From assembly GCA_014218235.1 (NCBI GenBank), contig CM024753.1, forward strand, positions 181,698,348-181,762,347: a stretch of DNA of 64,000 nt, read 5' to 3'. The notes beneath the pieces were generated by a model, which ran no database searches, was not told where the DNA came from, and was given only the letters and a program-made list of their open reading frames with translations. Source of the DNA: Colocasia esculenta. Its lineage: Eukaryota; Streptophyta; Magnoliopsida; Alismatales; Araceae. Within the stretch, counting starts at the first letter, position 1. Each line of letters opens with the position of its first letter. Position numbers and translations under genes: made by a program. Below, piece by piece: positions 40,390 to 53,192 of the stretch.

Positions 40390-40574
40390 GACACATGTCT
40401 CCACCGTCCAGACAGCTAAAAGACAAAACATCAGTCTGTTGTCAGAGCCCTGTTGCGACAGGGGCGGCCGACACGTTCTCATTCAGAACGCGACAGTCAC
40501 CTACGTTGCCTTCAGAAGGCGACGGGTCGACATGTCATGACCACAGCCGAGAGAGCTGACCCTCAAAGGGGACC
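40390..40574 (-). mobile_element. Inverted fragment of the TGTAACATCCC LTR
   Basis: Ends GGGATGTTACA at 40574 and contains GCGAC/GTCGC words as in 28011-33816. Interrupted on its left by hAT B. Confidence 0.6.
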
Positions 40575-40627
40575 GGGATGTTACAACCCACATATCTCAA
40601 GCAGTTTCCTTTTGCATGATTAGTTTT

Positions 40628-42040
40628 TGTTGAGCATCTGTGCAACGCAGAAGGGACTTTCTTGACAAAATATACGCAACGCGGATGCATGTGCATCTAT
40701 GCATGGGCGTGCCAGACTGTTTAAAATAAACAGACAAAAAGATTTGTATATCTACGAGTTGCATCGGGTATAAACCCTAAGCCCTCAAATATTTATTTAT
40801 TCTGCGCGCGTCCGTTTATCAGGCGATTGGGGTGGTCTTGTACTGGACCATTCCCCACCGACCGAAGTCGGTGTTTCATTTTCATCGGGTGAAAACTTAA
40901 ATACCTTTGATGCTATATGTTTGTTAAAAGACCTTGCGGAAATTAGGAAATTTAGAAGACACTTAGGATTCCACAAATATCCTCAAACATTTATATATTT
41001 ATGTAATTTACATATACGTCCTCAATAAGGTGTATGTGTCTCCATCGGGCGTTTACATGAGTGTGCCTTCACATATGTGTTATTTTAAAACACGGAAGGA
41101 CTTAATTACAAAATTCCACAGTCTTTTAAATAGACTAGTAGTGTCTTCTTCCTCCAACGTCACAGTCTTTTTACCGGAGTACGGACAGAGCACGGACAGA
41201 GCACGAGCGGACAACGGGAACTTGGAGAGGTATTCTCCCCAAAACTCCCCAAGTCTCAAAGCACAGACTTCTTGTTCTGAAAAAAATTCTTCTAAAGGGC
41301 CCCCTCTTCCAAAAGGTTCCAGGATAGCAGGAAGGAGTCTTCTTCTTCCAACCCCCTACCCCATATTTATAGGGGTTTTGAGGGGTGTTTGTTTCATTAT
41401 TTCTTTCGAACCCGTTTATCTCAGGTGTTCGAAGTTAGTAAACCTCGAGGCTATTCACGGGGCTTAACGGTCATTTCTCGACCTCTCGGGGATTTTCGGT
41501 CGTATCTTGACCTTCCGGGGCTTTCAGCCATATTTCGACATGTACAAGGGTTCCTGCCATTATTTGACAATCCCAAGACTTGGAGCGGCTTACCGTAAGT
41601 CGGGCCCAGGAGAGCGCACGTCGTTTCATAGAAAAGGCGTGGGTCCCGCTCCACTGGGCCGTACAAACGGCATGAGCCAGGCCTCTCGGTCATTTCTTGA
41701 CTTTTCCGAGTGGTTCCGGATATTTCTGTCACTGATTGACTTTTTCGGATACTTCTGTCATTTATCGGCTTGCTTGGACTTCTACGCCATTTGTTGGCGT
41801 TGTCTGAGAATTCCCAATGTGGTCAGGTTTAAGTCACACCTAGGAGAGCGCACGCCATTTCATAGAAGTGGCGTGGGTCCCGCTCTACCGGGTTGGACAA
41901 AAGGCACGAACCGTCGGGCTATCTTTGCCATTTTCCCCGCCACAGGTACATATCCGCAATTTTTCAGACAACAGGGGTATTCCTGTAATTTTTCGGGACA
42001 GCAGGGTATTTCTACAATTTTTCGGACAGTCGGCGGAACA
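40628..42040 (-). mobile_element. LTR of a G1-like gypsy, inverted
   Basis: On the minus strand TGTTCCGCCG to GCTCAACA, 1.4 kb. It has a TATA box at 41364-41371, a U5 with TTCGGTCGGTGGGGAA as in G1, a CTGTTTA/TAAACAG hairpin and TGGCACGCCC at 40705-40733. Its right edge abuts G3 coding sequence exactly at codon level; no 5-bp duplication is found at the left edge, so the left flank has been lost or rearranged. Confidence 0.75.
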
Positions 42041-42475
42041 TCAATTATGAAGCGGACCACGTAAGTCAAGCCATCAAGGGGAGCATCCCTTTGCCTCCCA
42101 ATTGTATGCAGCTTCACTCCCTAAAGCAAGATCAAAGTGTCCGACGATTGAAAACATTCGTCGTCACCTATCAAAGGCAAGAAAGAAAGAAGAATTCCAG
42201 AAGAACAGCAAAGTCTATTTTCTTTTACAAAGGAGAGTCAATATCCCAAGCATATGCAGGGGATGATTTCAACTGGAAGGGTAAATCCAACAACCAACTT
42301 GAGCCGATACAGGAGATGGCCGACATGCCAAAAAATATCAAAGAAATGTGCAAAAAACAGAATATCCCTCAAATACAAAATGCCTCTCGTAGGGATTTCT
42401 TCAAATAGTTATGGGAACCCTCCCAAGTCCGAGGACAACCTCCGTTCTCCACAAAAGATACAACAGGACTAGGTT
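42041..42475 (+). pseudogene. G3, region between protease and RT
   Basis: Begins with NYEA followed by a segment like G1 residues 2105-2230: LPPNCMQL, RLKTFVV, FFYKGES, EMADMPKNIKE. One TAG at 42406-42408 where G1 has a sense codon. The gag and protease parts are absent because the inverted LTR at 40628-42040 and a rearrangement replace them. Confidence 0.8.
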
Positions 42476-43921
42476 ATGATACCGAATCCTTTTATACAGT
42501 CAATGCTGTTGGGCTCTTACCAGAAGTATGCAGTCCAGAAAATAGCCAAGAATGCCCCAACTACAATTCTCAAGATACTATTTCCTCTTCACCAAAAGAA
42601 TTATCAAATGACGTCGGAAGAATTTGGAGAGCAATCTTCACCCACAAATTCTGAAGATGAAAATCTTTGTGAGGTCTACATCGCCAATTCTGACGATGAA
42701 GAAGACTTCATAGACCTGCAGCCAGCTCCTCAGGAAATTGAGGATGGCGGACAGGCCACCATTGATGAATTAATTGAGATCAATCTCGGGAACCAAGAAG
42801 ATCCCCGGCCAATCTTCATCAGCGCCCTTTTTGATGAACAAGAGAGGCATTCTTATCAAAATCTCCTATTAGAATTCCAAGATTACTTCGCTTGGAATTA
42901 TAAAGAAATGCCGGGATTGGAGCCGTCAGTCGCCGAGCATGAATTATCTATACTCCAAACAGCCAAGCCTGTCAAACAATCTCAAAGGCGTATGCGGCAT
43001 GAGCTGGAGCTGAAAGTAAATACTGAAGTCGAAAAACTCTCTGAAGTAGACTTCATCGAGCCATGCATATATCCAATCTGGCTCGCCAATATTGTCCCAG
43101 TAAAAAAGAAGAATGGTCAAATCCGGATATGCATCGATTACCGAGATTTGAACAAAGCGTGTCCCAAAGACGATTTTCCAGTTCCTATCACTGAAACAAT
43201 GGTGGATATGACCACCGGCCAGGAAGCCTTGTCTTTTATGGACGGGTCTTCAGGCTACAATCAAATCCGGATGGCAATCAAAGATAAAGATCATACTGCC
43301 TTCAGATCACCCAAAGGTATCTTCAACTACAAAAGAATGCCTTTTGGTTTAAAGAATGCAGGAGCTACATATCAAAGAGCCATGACCAAGATATTCAATG
43401 AAATGATTCATGATGTAGTTGAATGTTATGTGGATGACTTAGTCGTCAAAACCAAAAAGCGGAAAGACCATTTACATGATCTTCGCCGTGTTTTTGAAAG
43501 ACTTCGTCAATTCAAATTAAAAATGAACCCCATGAAATGTGCCTTTGGGGTTTCAAGCGGCAAGTTCCTGGGCTTTATCGTCAAATATCGGGGAATAGAA
43601 ATAGACCCCGACAAAATCAAGGCGATCCAGCAATTGCCACCTCCTCAAAATTTGTCAGAGCTAAGGTCATTTCAAGGGAAATTAGCCTATATCAGACGAT
43701 TCATACCCAATCTCTCAGGAAGATGCATGCCCTTCGGAAAATTAATGAAGAAAGATACTCCCTTCATCTGGGATCAAGAATGCCAAATTGCCTTTGAGCA
43801 AATCAAGGAATATCTTCTCGCTCCACCAGTACTGGGGGCACCAATTGCTGGGAAGCCTCTCATACTTTATATTGCAGCTATGGATGCTTCTCTGGGGGGC
43901 TCTATTAGCACAAACAAATGA
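42476..43921 (+). pseudogene. G3 reverse transcriptase
   Basis: 481 codons with the RT palm and YVDD near 43431, about 80 percent like G1 by eye. In G3, as in G1, the RT frame differs from the frame of the preceding segment, but by a different offset. The frame breaks at about 43905 (LGG against G1 LGA), inside RNase H. Confidence 0.85.
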
Positions 43922-46200
43922 AGAAGGCAAGGAGCAACCCTTATACTATCTCAGTAGAAAGTTGATCGGTCCAGAACTCCGATATGCTCCAATGGAAAAA
44001 GTCTACCTGGCACTGGTATTTGCTGTTAAGAAATTGAGGCATTATCTGCTGGCTCATGAAGTTAAACTCATCTCCAAGTATGATCCACTCAAATATCTAT
44101 TAAGGCAACCCGTATTGTCAGGAAGACTTGGGACCTCGTGGAATTTGATATCAGTTATGTTCCACAAAAGGCAATCAAAGGACAAGGTTTGGCTGAATTT
44201 TTAGCCACACATCCAGTGTCAGAAGATTCCCCCTCGTCTATAGATCTTCCCGAGGAGGAAACTCTCTCCCCTACAAAAGAGAAAGAAAATCAATCTCAGG
44301 AAAATCCAAATCCCGAAGAGGTTATCACAATTGAATTACCCTTTTGGGAGCTATATTTTGATGGGGCTTCCCGGACCCTCCACTATACGGATGGTTCTGC
44401 CACCATCTCTACTGGAGCAGGGATTGTTTTAGTCACTCCGCATGGAGGAATCTTATATAATTCATGTGCTCTTATGAAGCCATTGACAAACAACGAAGCT
44501 GAATACGAAGCCCTAATTATTGGACTTCGACTAGCTCTTGAAATGGGGATCAAAAGCATACAAGTTTATGGTGACTCACAGCTGGTCATCCGACAAGTGT
44601 TGGGCCAGTATGAAGTCCGAAAGCAACAACGCCTTCCCTATTATACCACAGTCATAAAGCTCAAAGAAAAGTTCTTCTTCGACATATCTCATGTACCAAG
44701 AAATGAAAATTCTCAGGCGGATGTTTTGGCCAAATTAGCCTCGGCCATAAAATTACCTCCCGAAGGAGAATTGGACATAACTGTCCGTCACAGAAGACTC
44801 ATGCCGAGTGTCCTCGACACTGAGTCTAATATTACAATTGAGGAAGTATACACTATAGAACAAGATACAACAAATGAATCTGAAGATTGGCGCGAGCCGA
44901 TCATCAAGATCAAGAAAGGTTGGCTACCCTCTAATCGAGCTCAGAAAGTTCAGCTCTTACGAAGGGCTACATCATACCAACTGATAGCAGATCAATTATA
45001 TAGGCTGGTCCATGAAAGGAAAGGACCGGTCCTCCTCAGGTGCTTATCTCTCAAAGAAGCCAAAATTATTATGAAAGAAGTTCACTCTGGGCTGTGCGGT
45101 GCGCACCAGGCAGGAGAGAAGATGAAAATCAATATTAAGCTTAAAGGCTTCTATTGGCCTACCATGTACGCAGATTGCATTCAATATGCCCGTACATGTC
45201 ACCAGTGCCAAGCATTCGGCCTTGTGCCAAGGAAATCACCAAATATGTTGCACCCCACGGCGCCAACATGGCCTTTTGCCGATTGGGGTATGGATATTGT
45301 GGGACCACTCCCACCATCATCTCAAGGTCATAAGTTCATATTGGCTGCCACACATTACTTCTCTCGGTGGGCTGAAGCCATCCCTTTAAGGGAAGTAACG
45401 GGAGAATCAGTTGCCAAATTTGTCAAGCAAAACATAATATACAGGTTTGGCACTCCTCACAGAATTGTATCCGATAATGGATCACAATTCCGGAATAAAA
45501 CAATATATGCCTTGGCGGCCAAATTCCATATTGATTGGAGGACTTCTTCATTATACAATCCACAAGCTAATGGGTTGGCAGAAGCCTTTAACAAAACCCT
45601 CTGTAAGCTGCTTGCCAAGATAATCGGCAACAGAAAGCGAGAATGGGGAGAAAAGGTTCATGAGGCTTTATGGTCTTATCGAACTGTATACAAAACCCCT
45701 ACCGAATGTTAGCCTTTCTCCTTAGTCTATGGAGCTGAGGCAATGATTCCTATAGAAATTGAATTGACATCCTATCGAGTGGCAATCTAAAATGGACTTC
45801 AAAATCAAGATCAAAATCAAATAGAAAGAAGACTCAAAGAGCTCTCCAATTTAGAAGGAAGGCGACTTGACGCTTATAAATTTCTCCAAGCATATCAAGC
45901 CATGGCTCGTGCATTCGACAAATTGGCGAGACCCAGAGCCTACAAACAAGGGGATCTCGTTATGGTCAAGTGCAGGGAAGCCAAGTGGCAAATTACAACC
46001 TATCTGGCTCGGTCCATATATCATCACTCTGGCATACGAAGGAGGTGCATATAGGTTGGTAGACCATAAAGGTAACGTGCCCTTTCCTCCACTCAATGGA
46101 AAACACTTGAAGCTATACCATGCACCAGAACATGAGTTCTCTGGCCAGCCAATGAAGCCAAAATCCAATCTCTCAAAGGAGCACAAAGCCGAAGGAAATT
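43788..46200 (+). pseudogene. G3 RNase H and integrase
   Basis: Pieces at 43890-44150 (RNase H), 44138-45712 (second RNase H part, HHCC finger, and D, D, E of the integrase) and 45720-46200 (C-terminal part with GPY region in shifted frames). Stops at 45710 and 45788 and deletions near 45985 show decay. The RNase H connection has a frame change where G1 also has one. Confidence 0.85.
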
Positions 46201-46409
46201 GAAAGAGTATGCAAATGAAGTTTGTCACAGATGGGAACAAAGGAATCAAATTTCCGTCTATCTGCCATATAAACCAATCCTTCAGGTCTTTCAATCCGCG
46301 CAGGAGCATAAAGCTAGGGACACTTCATGTGCAGATCCAAGAAGCAAATGCATAAGTGAAAGTCGGAAAGTTATCTTGTATATTTCGCCTTTCACCAAAT
46401 TCAAATGCC

Positions 46410-48239
46410 CAAAGTCATAGCCAGCAAACCCTAAAGGTAGGCTATATCAAATCCAAACCCTGAATCCATAGCTAGAAAGCCATCATGGCAGACCATAATC
46501 AAATCCAAACTCTAAATCCATAGCCAGCAAACCACAAAGGTAGGCCATACTCAAATCCAATCCAAATCCATAGCCAGAAAGCCATCAAGGCAGGCCATGT
46601 TCAAATACAGTTCAAAGCTATAGCCAGCAAACCACAAAGGTAGGCTATATCAAACTCAAACTCCAACTCCATAGCCAGCAAACCACAAAGGTAGGCCATA
46701 CTCAAATCCAATCCAAATCCATAGCTTGAAAGCCATCAAGGCAAGCCATATTCAAATACAGTTCAAAACTATAGCCAACAAACCACAAAGGTAGGCTATA
46801 TCAAACCCAAATCCCAAAACCATAGACAGCAAACCACAAAGGTAGGCCATAATCAAATCCAAACTCCAAATCCATAGCCAGCAAACCACAAAGGTAGGCC
46901 ATACTCAAATCCAATCCAAATCCATAGCCAGAAAGCCATCAAGGTAGGCCATGTACAAATACAGTTCAAAACTATAGCCAACAAACCACAAAGGTAGGCT
47001 ATATCAAACCCAAACCCCAAAACCATAGCCAGCAAACCACAAAGCTAGGCCATAATCAAATCCAAACTCCAAAACCATAGCCAGCAAACCACAAAGGTAG
47101 GTTATATCAAATCTAAACTCCAACCATAGCCAGAAAGCCATCAAGGTAGGCCATACTCAAATTTAATCCAAAACCATAGCCAGCAAACCACAAAGGTAGG
47201 CTATATCAAAACCAAATCATAACCATAGCCAGAAAGCCATCAAGGCAGGCCATACTCAAATCCAGTTCAAAACCATAGCCAACAAATCACAAAGGTAGGC
47301 TATATCAAATCCAAATTCCAATCATAGCCAGAAAGCCATCAAGGCAGGCTATACTCAAATTCAATCTAAAACCAAAGCCAACAAACCACAAAGGTAGGCT
47401 ATATTAAAATCAAATCATAACTATAGCCAGAAAGCCATCATGGCAGGCCATACTCAAATCCAGTTCAAAACCATAGCCAGCAAACCACAAAGGTAGGCTA
47501 TATCAAATCCAAATTCCAATCATAGCCAGAAAGCCATCAAGGCAGGCTATACTCAAATTCAATCCAAAACCATAGCCAGCAAACCACAAAGGTAGGCTAT
47601 ATCAAAACCAAATTATAACCATAGCCAGAAAGCCATCAAGGCAAGCCATACTCAAATCCAGTTCAAAACCATAGCCAGCAAACCACAAAGGTAGGCTATA
47701 TCAAATCCAAATTCCAATCATAGCTAGAAAGCCATCAAGGCAGGTTATACTCAAATTCAATTCAAAACCATAGCCAGCAAACCACAAAGGTAGGCTATAT
47801 CAAAACCAAATCATAACCATAGACAGAAAGCCATCAAGGCAGGCCATACTCAAAATCAATTCAAAACCATAGCTAGCAAACCACAAAGGTAGGCTATATC
47901 AAACCCAAACTCCAGTCATAGCTGACAAGCCATCAAGGCAGGCCATATCCAAATACAATTCCAAATCCATAGCCAGCAAACCACAAAGGTAGGCCATACT
48001 CAAATCCAATCCAAATCCATAGCCAGAAAGCCATCAAGGCAGGCCATGTTCAAATACAGTTCAAAGCTATAGCCAGCAAACCACAAAGGTAGGCCATAAT
48101 CAAATCTAAACTTCAAAACCATAGCCAGTTAATCACAATGGTAGGCTATATCAAACCTAAACTCCAACCATAGCCAGAAAGCCATCAAGGCAGGCCATAC
48201 TCAAATTCAATCCAAAACCATAGCCAGCAAACCACAAAG
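46410..48239 (+). repeat. Tandem mini-hairpin array of G3, part 1
   Basis: More than 40 hairpins of about 32 nt, alternating ATAGCCAGCAAACC...GGTAGGCTAT and ATAGCCAGAAAGCC...GGCAGGCCAT, spaced by TCAAATCCAA-type linkers. Same position and design as the array of G1 but different stem bases and longer. No protein is encoded. Confidence 0.88.
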
Positions 48240-48419
48240 GTAGGTGTTGACACGGGGGATTTCCGTTCCTTTCCTTTCACACTCGGTTTTGTTCATTCGT
48301 TTCATTTTATTTGGTGCATGTATTCATTCATTTCCCATATTTTATATTTTTGATATTTGTGGGGCGTGCCAGCCTGTCTAACAGACAGAAAAAGAGTCCG
48401 CGCAATGCGGAAGAAGAAT

Positions 48420-48555
48420 TTTGGTGTCCGGGGAACGGACGGGTATAGTGTCCGTGAAACGGACAGGTATGGTGTCCGTGGAACGGACGGGTTGTGTCCG
48501 CGAACGGACGGGTTGTGTCCGCGAAACGGACGGGTTGTGTCCGCGAACGGATGGG
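48420..48555. repeat. Short tandem repeat GTCCGNGAACGGACGGG
   Basis: About six copies of a 20-22 bp unit that is itself an inverted repeat (GTCCG...CGGAC), in the U5 side of the solo LTR. Confidence 0.7.
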
Positions 48556-50598
48556 TGCGCCATTTTTAATCTGAACTCCTTGAGTCCCATGTTTATTCTC
48601 ATCAGGCAATTAGGGTAGCATGTGCTGGACCTCCATCTCCATCGACCGGAATCGATGTTACATTTACATCGAGTTAAAACTCTTGGTATTATTTAATACC
48701 GGTCTTAACCCGAATACCATTCATAGTAAAGGACGAGAAAAATATACATGCTTCTTCTTAGAAAATCCTGATTATGACATGTTTTTGCTTTCTTTTGATT
48801 ATTTTGAAATGCTTTTGCTTTTGCATATTCCATTTTTGAAACGACTGCCTTTTTGGGAGTCCAAAGTTTGATTTCTTTTGAAAGGGGAGCGGGTATATAC
48901 CCGTGGACCGATTTGAAGTCTTTCTCCTTTTTGCAAAAGGTTGATTATGGATTTTTATTTGGGAAAACATGGGGATTATCATTATGAACGGACATATGCC
49001 TGTGGATTTTGATTATGAACTTGGGGGTATTATAACCCAGAGCAACACTTCCGTATTAGAAGGATGACTGTGCAAATTTTTATATGAGGTTCTTTCACAA
49101 TGCCATTTTTGAGCAAAGTCCGAGTTTGAGGTAGGGTTTCTTTTCTCTTCATTTCGCACTTGTGCGGGTACAATTTCCGGAGAACATATGGATGTATCTC
49201 CATGGAAGTCCTTGTCCCATTGTGATTTTTGTCCAAAGTCTATTTCCACGGGTATGGTTCTCGTGGAGGTGCATATGTGCTCCCATTTGGAGTATCTGAG
49301 CGCAGTTCTTGTCTTATCCTTCTTTTCTTTGGATGTGTGTATATTATCACAATCCCTTTTTTTTTTTTAATATATGAATATGTCTTGGCGAGTCCCTGCT
49401 TAGGCAGGGTGTCCTTTGTAGAGATATTTTCATATTGGTATGTGCTTATATCCATGTATTCTCGGGAGAAACTTTACCCGGAGGGATTTTGCCTCAAAGA
49501 GATATATGTGTATAAACATAAATTTGCACTTTGTGAATATATTCTCAAACAGTATCTCTATTTGAGCAGAGTATCCGATGGGAAGATGCCCCCGTATGAA
49601 CGAGATTCCCTTTTGAGAAACATATACACGATGGCGCATATTTGTGATCATATAGATATGTTCTCGGGCAGAGTCTCTATTTGGGCAGAGATTCTACTAA
49701 GAAAAACATTTATATAAACATGAAGTTTGTGATTATACGAATATGAACTCGGAGGGAACTTTTGTCCGGGCAGGATTCCCCCTAAGAGACATATGCGTAT
49801 AGGCACAAATTCGTGATTTTATGGATATGTTCTTAGGGGAGTCTCCATTTGGGCAGAGTTTCCCCTAAGGAACATATACATAAGAACATAAATTTGTGAA
49901 TATACGAATATGTTCTTGGACAGAACCTCCGCTTGGGCAGAGTTTCCTCTAAGAAACATATACATATAACACGGGTTTGTATTTATATGGATATGTCCCC
50001 TGAGAAAGATTTTTGTCTGGGCAAGATTCTCCTTAAGGAACATATTTGTATAATTACAAATTTGTAATCTTTATATATGTGTTCCTAGACGGAACCTCCA
50101 CTTGGGCAGAGTTTCGTCTTAGGAAACATATATATAAGAACACAAATTTGTGAATATACGAATATGTCTTTGGGCAGAACCTCCGCTTGGGCAGAGTCAC
50201 CTCAAGAAAACATATACATATAAGCACAAAATCCACCATCCCAGAGACTTGCTCGATGGGCGGGGAGAACATGGGTATTTAAATACCATGTGTCCATAGA
50301 GACTTGCTCGATATGGACGGCATTTAAACCCCGGGAATATCACCCCACAGAGACTTGCTCGATGTGGGGGATGGGGATTAAGAAGGAATGTCGATGACGA
50401 TTACGCCGACCGCTCTCCTCTCCGCGCCTGGCCTATCGGGCTAAAGAAGGGGATTTGTACCTTCGCACACCAAGCAAGAGGGATTTGAGAATGAGAGAGG
50501 GAATGAGCAAATGCTCCTTTCTATTTTTCTGGGATTTTTCCAACAGGGCTTCGCCGGAGTAAATGAAAGACCCCCCTTTCCTTATGGAATAGGGGGGG

Positions 50599-50839
50599 TA
50601 TTTATAGGGGTTTCGGCCCCTTTACAATGCGTGGGAGAGAAGAGAGAGGGAGCCTAACCGATGGTGACCTCATGATGAGGTCACCATCGATTAGGGGGGT
50701 TAATCGATGGTGACCTCATGCTTAGGTCACCATCGGTTAGCCCCTTAACCGATGGTGACCTCATGTTGAGGTCACCATCGGTTAGGGGCTGCCTAACCGA
50801 TGGAGAGAGAGGGAGGAGAGGGGGGTTTTGTCTATAAAT
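50599..50839. promoter_or_regulatory. Divergent TATA boxes around a palindrome array (solo LTR)
   Basis: Minus-strand TATA at 50599-50606 (sense for this LTR) and plus-strand TATAAATA at 50832-50839 point away from each other. Between them are palindromes built on AACCGATGGTGACCTCAT and its complement (50655-50805). Confidence 0.55.
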
Positions 50840-51402
50840 ACCCCCCCTACACCCTCATTTACAAGGCCATCTTGCCCATGTGCTGGAGTTTTTCTTTCTG
50901 TCTCGGAGTTCTGCCCGATCGGAGGGTGCCTTTGCAAGCCTCGGAGTTCTTCCTCGCGCTTGTTCTTTGTACTTGTCCTTCGTACTCGGTCTATAGACTT
51001 TGTGCTGCCAGATTTTTCCGTGCTTTGTACTTTGGACGGAGACATGTTCTCCTTGTACTTTCACTTTAACCGGGAATCCGAGCGCCATTTTAAGGGCCGG
51101 AACTCCCCTGCTGAATTTTGGGGAAGGATCCCACGAATAAGTTTGTAACTTAAACAACCTTGGGGTCATTTTAAATCACAACTTATTTGGCCTCTGAGCA
51201 GGCTACTGATAATGTATTGTAACCAGGCCTGTTGATAACCAACATTTAATCTTCATGGCTCAACGGCTCCTTTCATCATGTCAATGACTCGAACCATCGT
51301 CCGCCAAAAATAGGCTTCAACTAGCCAAGTTGCCGGACCATTATCTGGTGGATTCCGTAATTTTTTACTGACATGAACATGTCACATTTTTACCGTTCAA
51401 CA

Positions 51403-52010
51403 GTAGGCTATATCAAAACCAAATCATAACCATAGCCAGAAAGCCGTCAAGGCACGCCATACTCAAATTTAATTCAAAACCATAGCCGGCAAACCACAAA
51501 GGTAGGCTATATCAAACCCGAACTCCTGTCATAGTCAGTAAGCCATCAAGACAGGGCATATCAAAGCCAACTCAAAACTTGAAGTCCCACCTAAAAAGCC
51601 ACTAAGGCAGGCCATACCCAAATTCAAATTCTCAATCCATAGCCAGCAAACCACAATGGTAGGCTACAGCAAATTCACATCCTAACCACAACCAATAAGC
51701 CATCAAAGCAAGCCATATCCAGATACAATCCCAAATCCATAGCCAACAAGCCGTCAAGGCAGGTCATACCCAAATTCAATCCAAAATCACATTCAGCAAA
51801 CTATGATGCCAAAGTATATCAAATCCAAACACCAAATATAGCCACAAACCCTCAAGGTAGGCTGAACCAAATAAAAGCTTGAAATCCCATATCTTGGCCA
51901 TAAACCATCAAGGTAGGCCTGATTTTAAATCGAAACCAAAACCAAAGCCAAAACCAAAACCAAACCCAACACCAATACAAATCCAAATGCAAATCCCTTA
52001 TCCCAGCCCT
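51403..52010 (+). repeat. Mini-hairpin array of G3, part 2
   Basis: Continuation of 46410-48239 after the solo LTR, with the same stems, becoming irregular after about 51850. From 52010 to 52400 there is only degenerate CCAAATCCAAA-rich sequence. Confidence 0.75.
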
Positions 52011-52410
52011 AAGCCATTAAGGGTGGGCCAAGTTCAAACCCAAAATCCCAAATCCAAACAATAAACACCATTCCAAATTCTATATCAATCTCCAAATCCA
52101 AACCCAAATACCATGCCAAAATCCATATCAATACCCAAAACCAAATTCAAAGCCAATTCAAACTCAAATCCCGCATCCAAATCCGAGTATAAATCTAAAA
52201 AGCTCATATTACCATAAAGGTAAGCCAACATATTCATCTCCAAACCCAAGTTCACAAATTCAAATCCAAATTTCCAATCATAGCCAAACTCAAATTCTAA
52301 ACCATATCCAAGTTCACTTATCCATATCAAAACCAGACCGTCATTCATTTAACTATCCAAACCAGTCGAATACTCACTAGTCAAGTCAAAAAAAAGGGGA
52401 AGAAAAAGAG

Positions 52411-52623
52411 GGTTAAAAATAGAGATACCCCGATGGACTTAAGCATACGACTCACTGTACGCTTAAGGGTAAAAAGATCAAAAAAATCCGGCTGAGGTGA
52501 AAACCTGAAAGGACGCTTCAGACAAAAATAGATAACCCCTCAACGTGAAAACCCGAAAGGGCGTGTTGGAAAAAGCTAAAGGGGGCTAATCTCAGTGAAA
52601 ACCCGAAAGGGCGCTGGGGTTGG
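52411..52623 (+). ncRNA. Candidate structured RNA module, G3 copy 1
   Basis: Leader TTAAAAATAGAGAT, module-D stem CTTAAGCATAC (52438-52448) with GTACGCTTAAG (52457-52467), one mismatch. The capped hairpins have stems CTGAGG/CTTCAG (G-U), CAACG/TGTTG (G-U) and AATCTCAG/CTGGGGTT (52588-52621, eight pairs with two G-U). The caps are GAAAACC(C/T)GAAAGG(G/A)CG. Confidence 0.65.
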
Positions 52624-52665
52624 TAAGGTGAAAGAGAGAGTATAAAAAAAAGAGATAAAAAAAGG

Positions 52666-52878
52666 GGGGTTAAAAATAGAGATACCCCGATGGACTTAGG
52701 TATACGGTTCATTGTATACTTAAGGGTAAAAAGATCAAAATTCGGCTGAGGTGAAAACCCGAAAGGGCGCTTCAGGTAAAAATGGATAACCCCTCAACGT
52801 GAAAACCCGGAAGGGTGCGTTGGAAAAAGCTAAAGGGGGCCAGTCTTAGTGAAAACCCGAAAGGGCGCTAAAACTGGT
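52666..52878 (+). ncRNA. Candidate structured RNA module, G3 copy 2
   Basis: Module-D stem CTTAGGTATAC (52695-52705) with GTATACTTAAG (52714-52724), fully paired with one G-U. The hairpins have stems CTGAGG/CTTCAG, CAACG/CGTTG and CAGTCTTAG/CTAAAACTG (52841-52876, eight of nine pairs). Same order and spacing as the other three full modules. Confidence 0.65.
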
Positions 52879-53192
52879 AACGTGAAAGAAAAAAAAAAGG
52901 AAAGAAGATGAAATGAGGGACTTCTCTGTCCTTCATTTTTACATCCACAAAGATACAGGTCACCCTGCTACAAGCTTACAGAGGGTGACAGGTACTACAT
53001 ACAAGATAGAAAGAAGATCAAGACAACAAGCCCAATATACAAGTGCTATGTTGGAAAACAAAGGCAGGAAGGTTTCTTCCTCTTCAGCCGTTCGGCTTCT
53101 TTGACCTTAGAAGACTTGGACTGGCGTAAATTATCCCCATCCTTGGCAAGGATGGCCTCCTCCTCAGAGTCTTTGACTTCATCCCTGGTATC

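Larger units (their letters stand above)
48245..51402 (-). mobile_element. Solo LTR inside the G3 hairpin array
   Basis: 3158 bp, minus-strand orientation, TGTTGAACGG to GTGTCAACA, duplication GTAGG on both sides (48240-48244 and 51403-51407). The internal PBS-like motif with hairpin (48362-48388) gives the orientation. It belongs to the family of the G3 right LTR: same ends, same repeats of GGGCAGAG/AACATATAC (49400-50220) and same palindrome region between two TATA boxes. Confidence 0.88.

Noticed and set aside
40628..42040. 5' LTR of G3
   Set aside because: Orientation is opposite to G3 and its U3 and ends differ from the G3 right LTR, so it is a separate insertion.
46410..48239. CRISPR-like array
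   Set aside because: Regular spacing, but the spacers are also repeats, the units are hairpins of a retrotransposon, and the sequence is plant nuclear DNA.
49229..49717. 162-codon open frame in the solo LTR
   Set aside because: It reads through degenerate 100-bp LTR repeats and is not kept in the matching part of 55619-58854.
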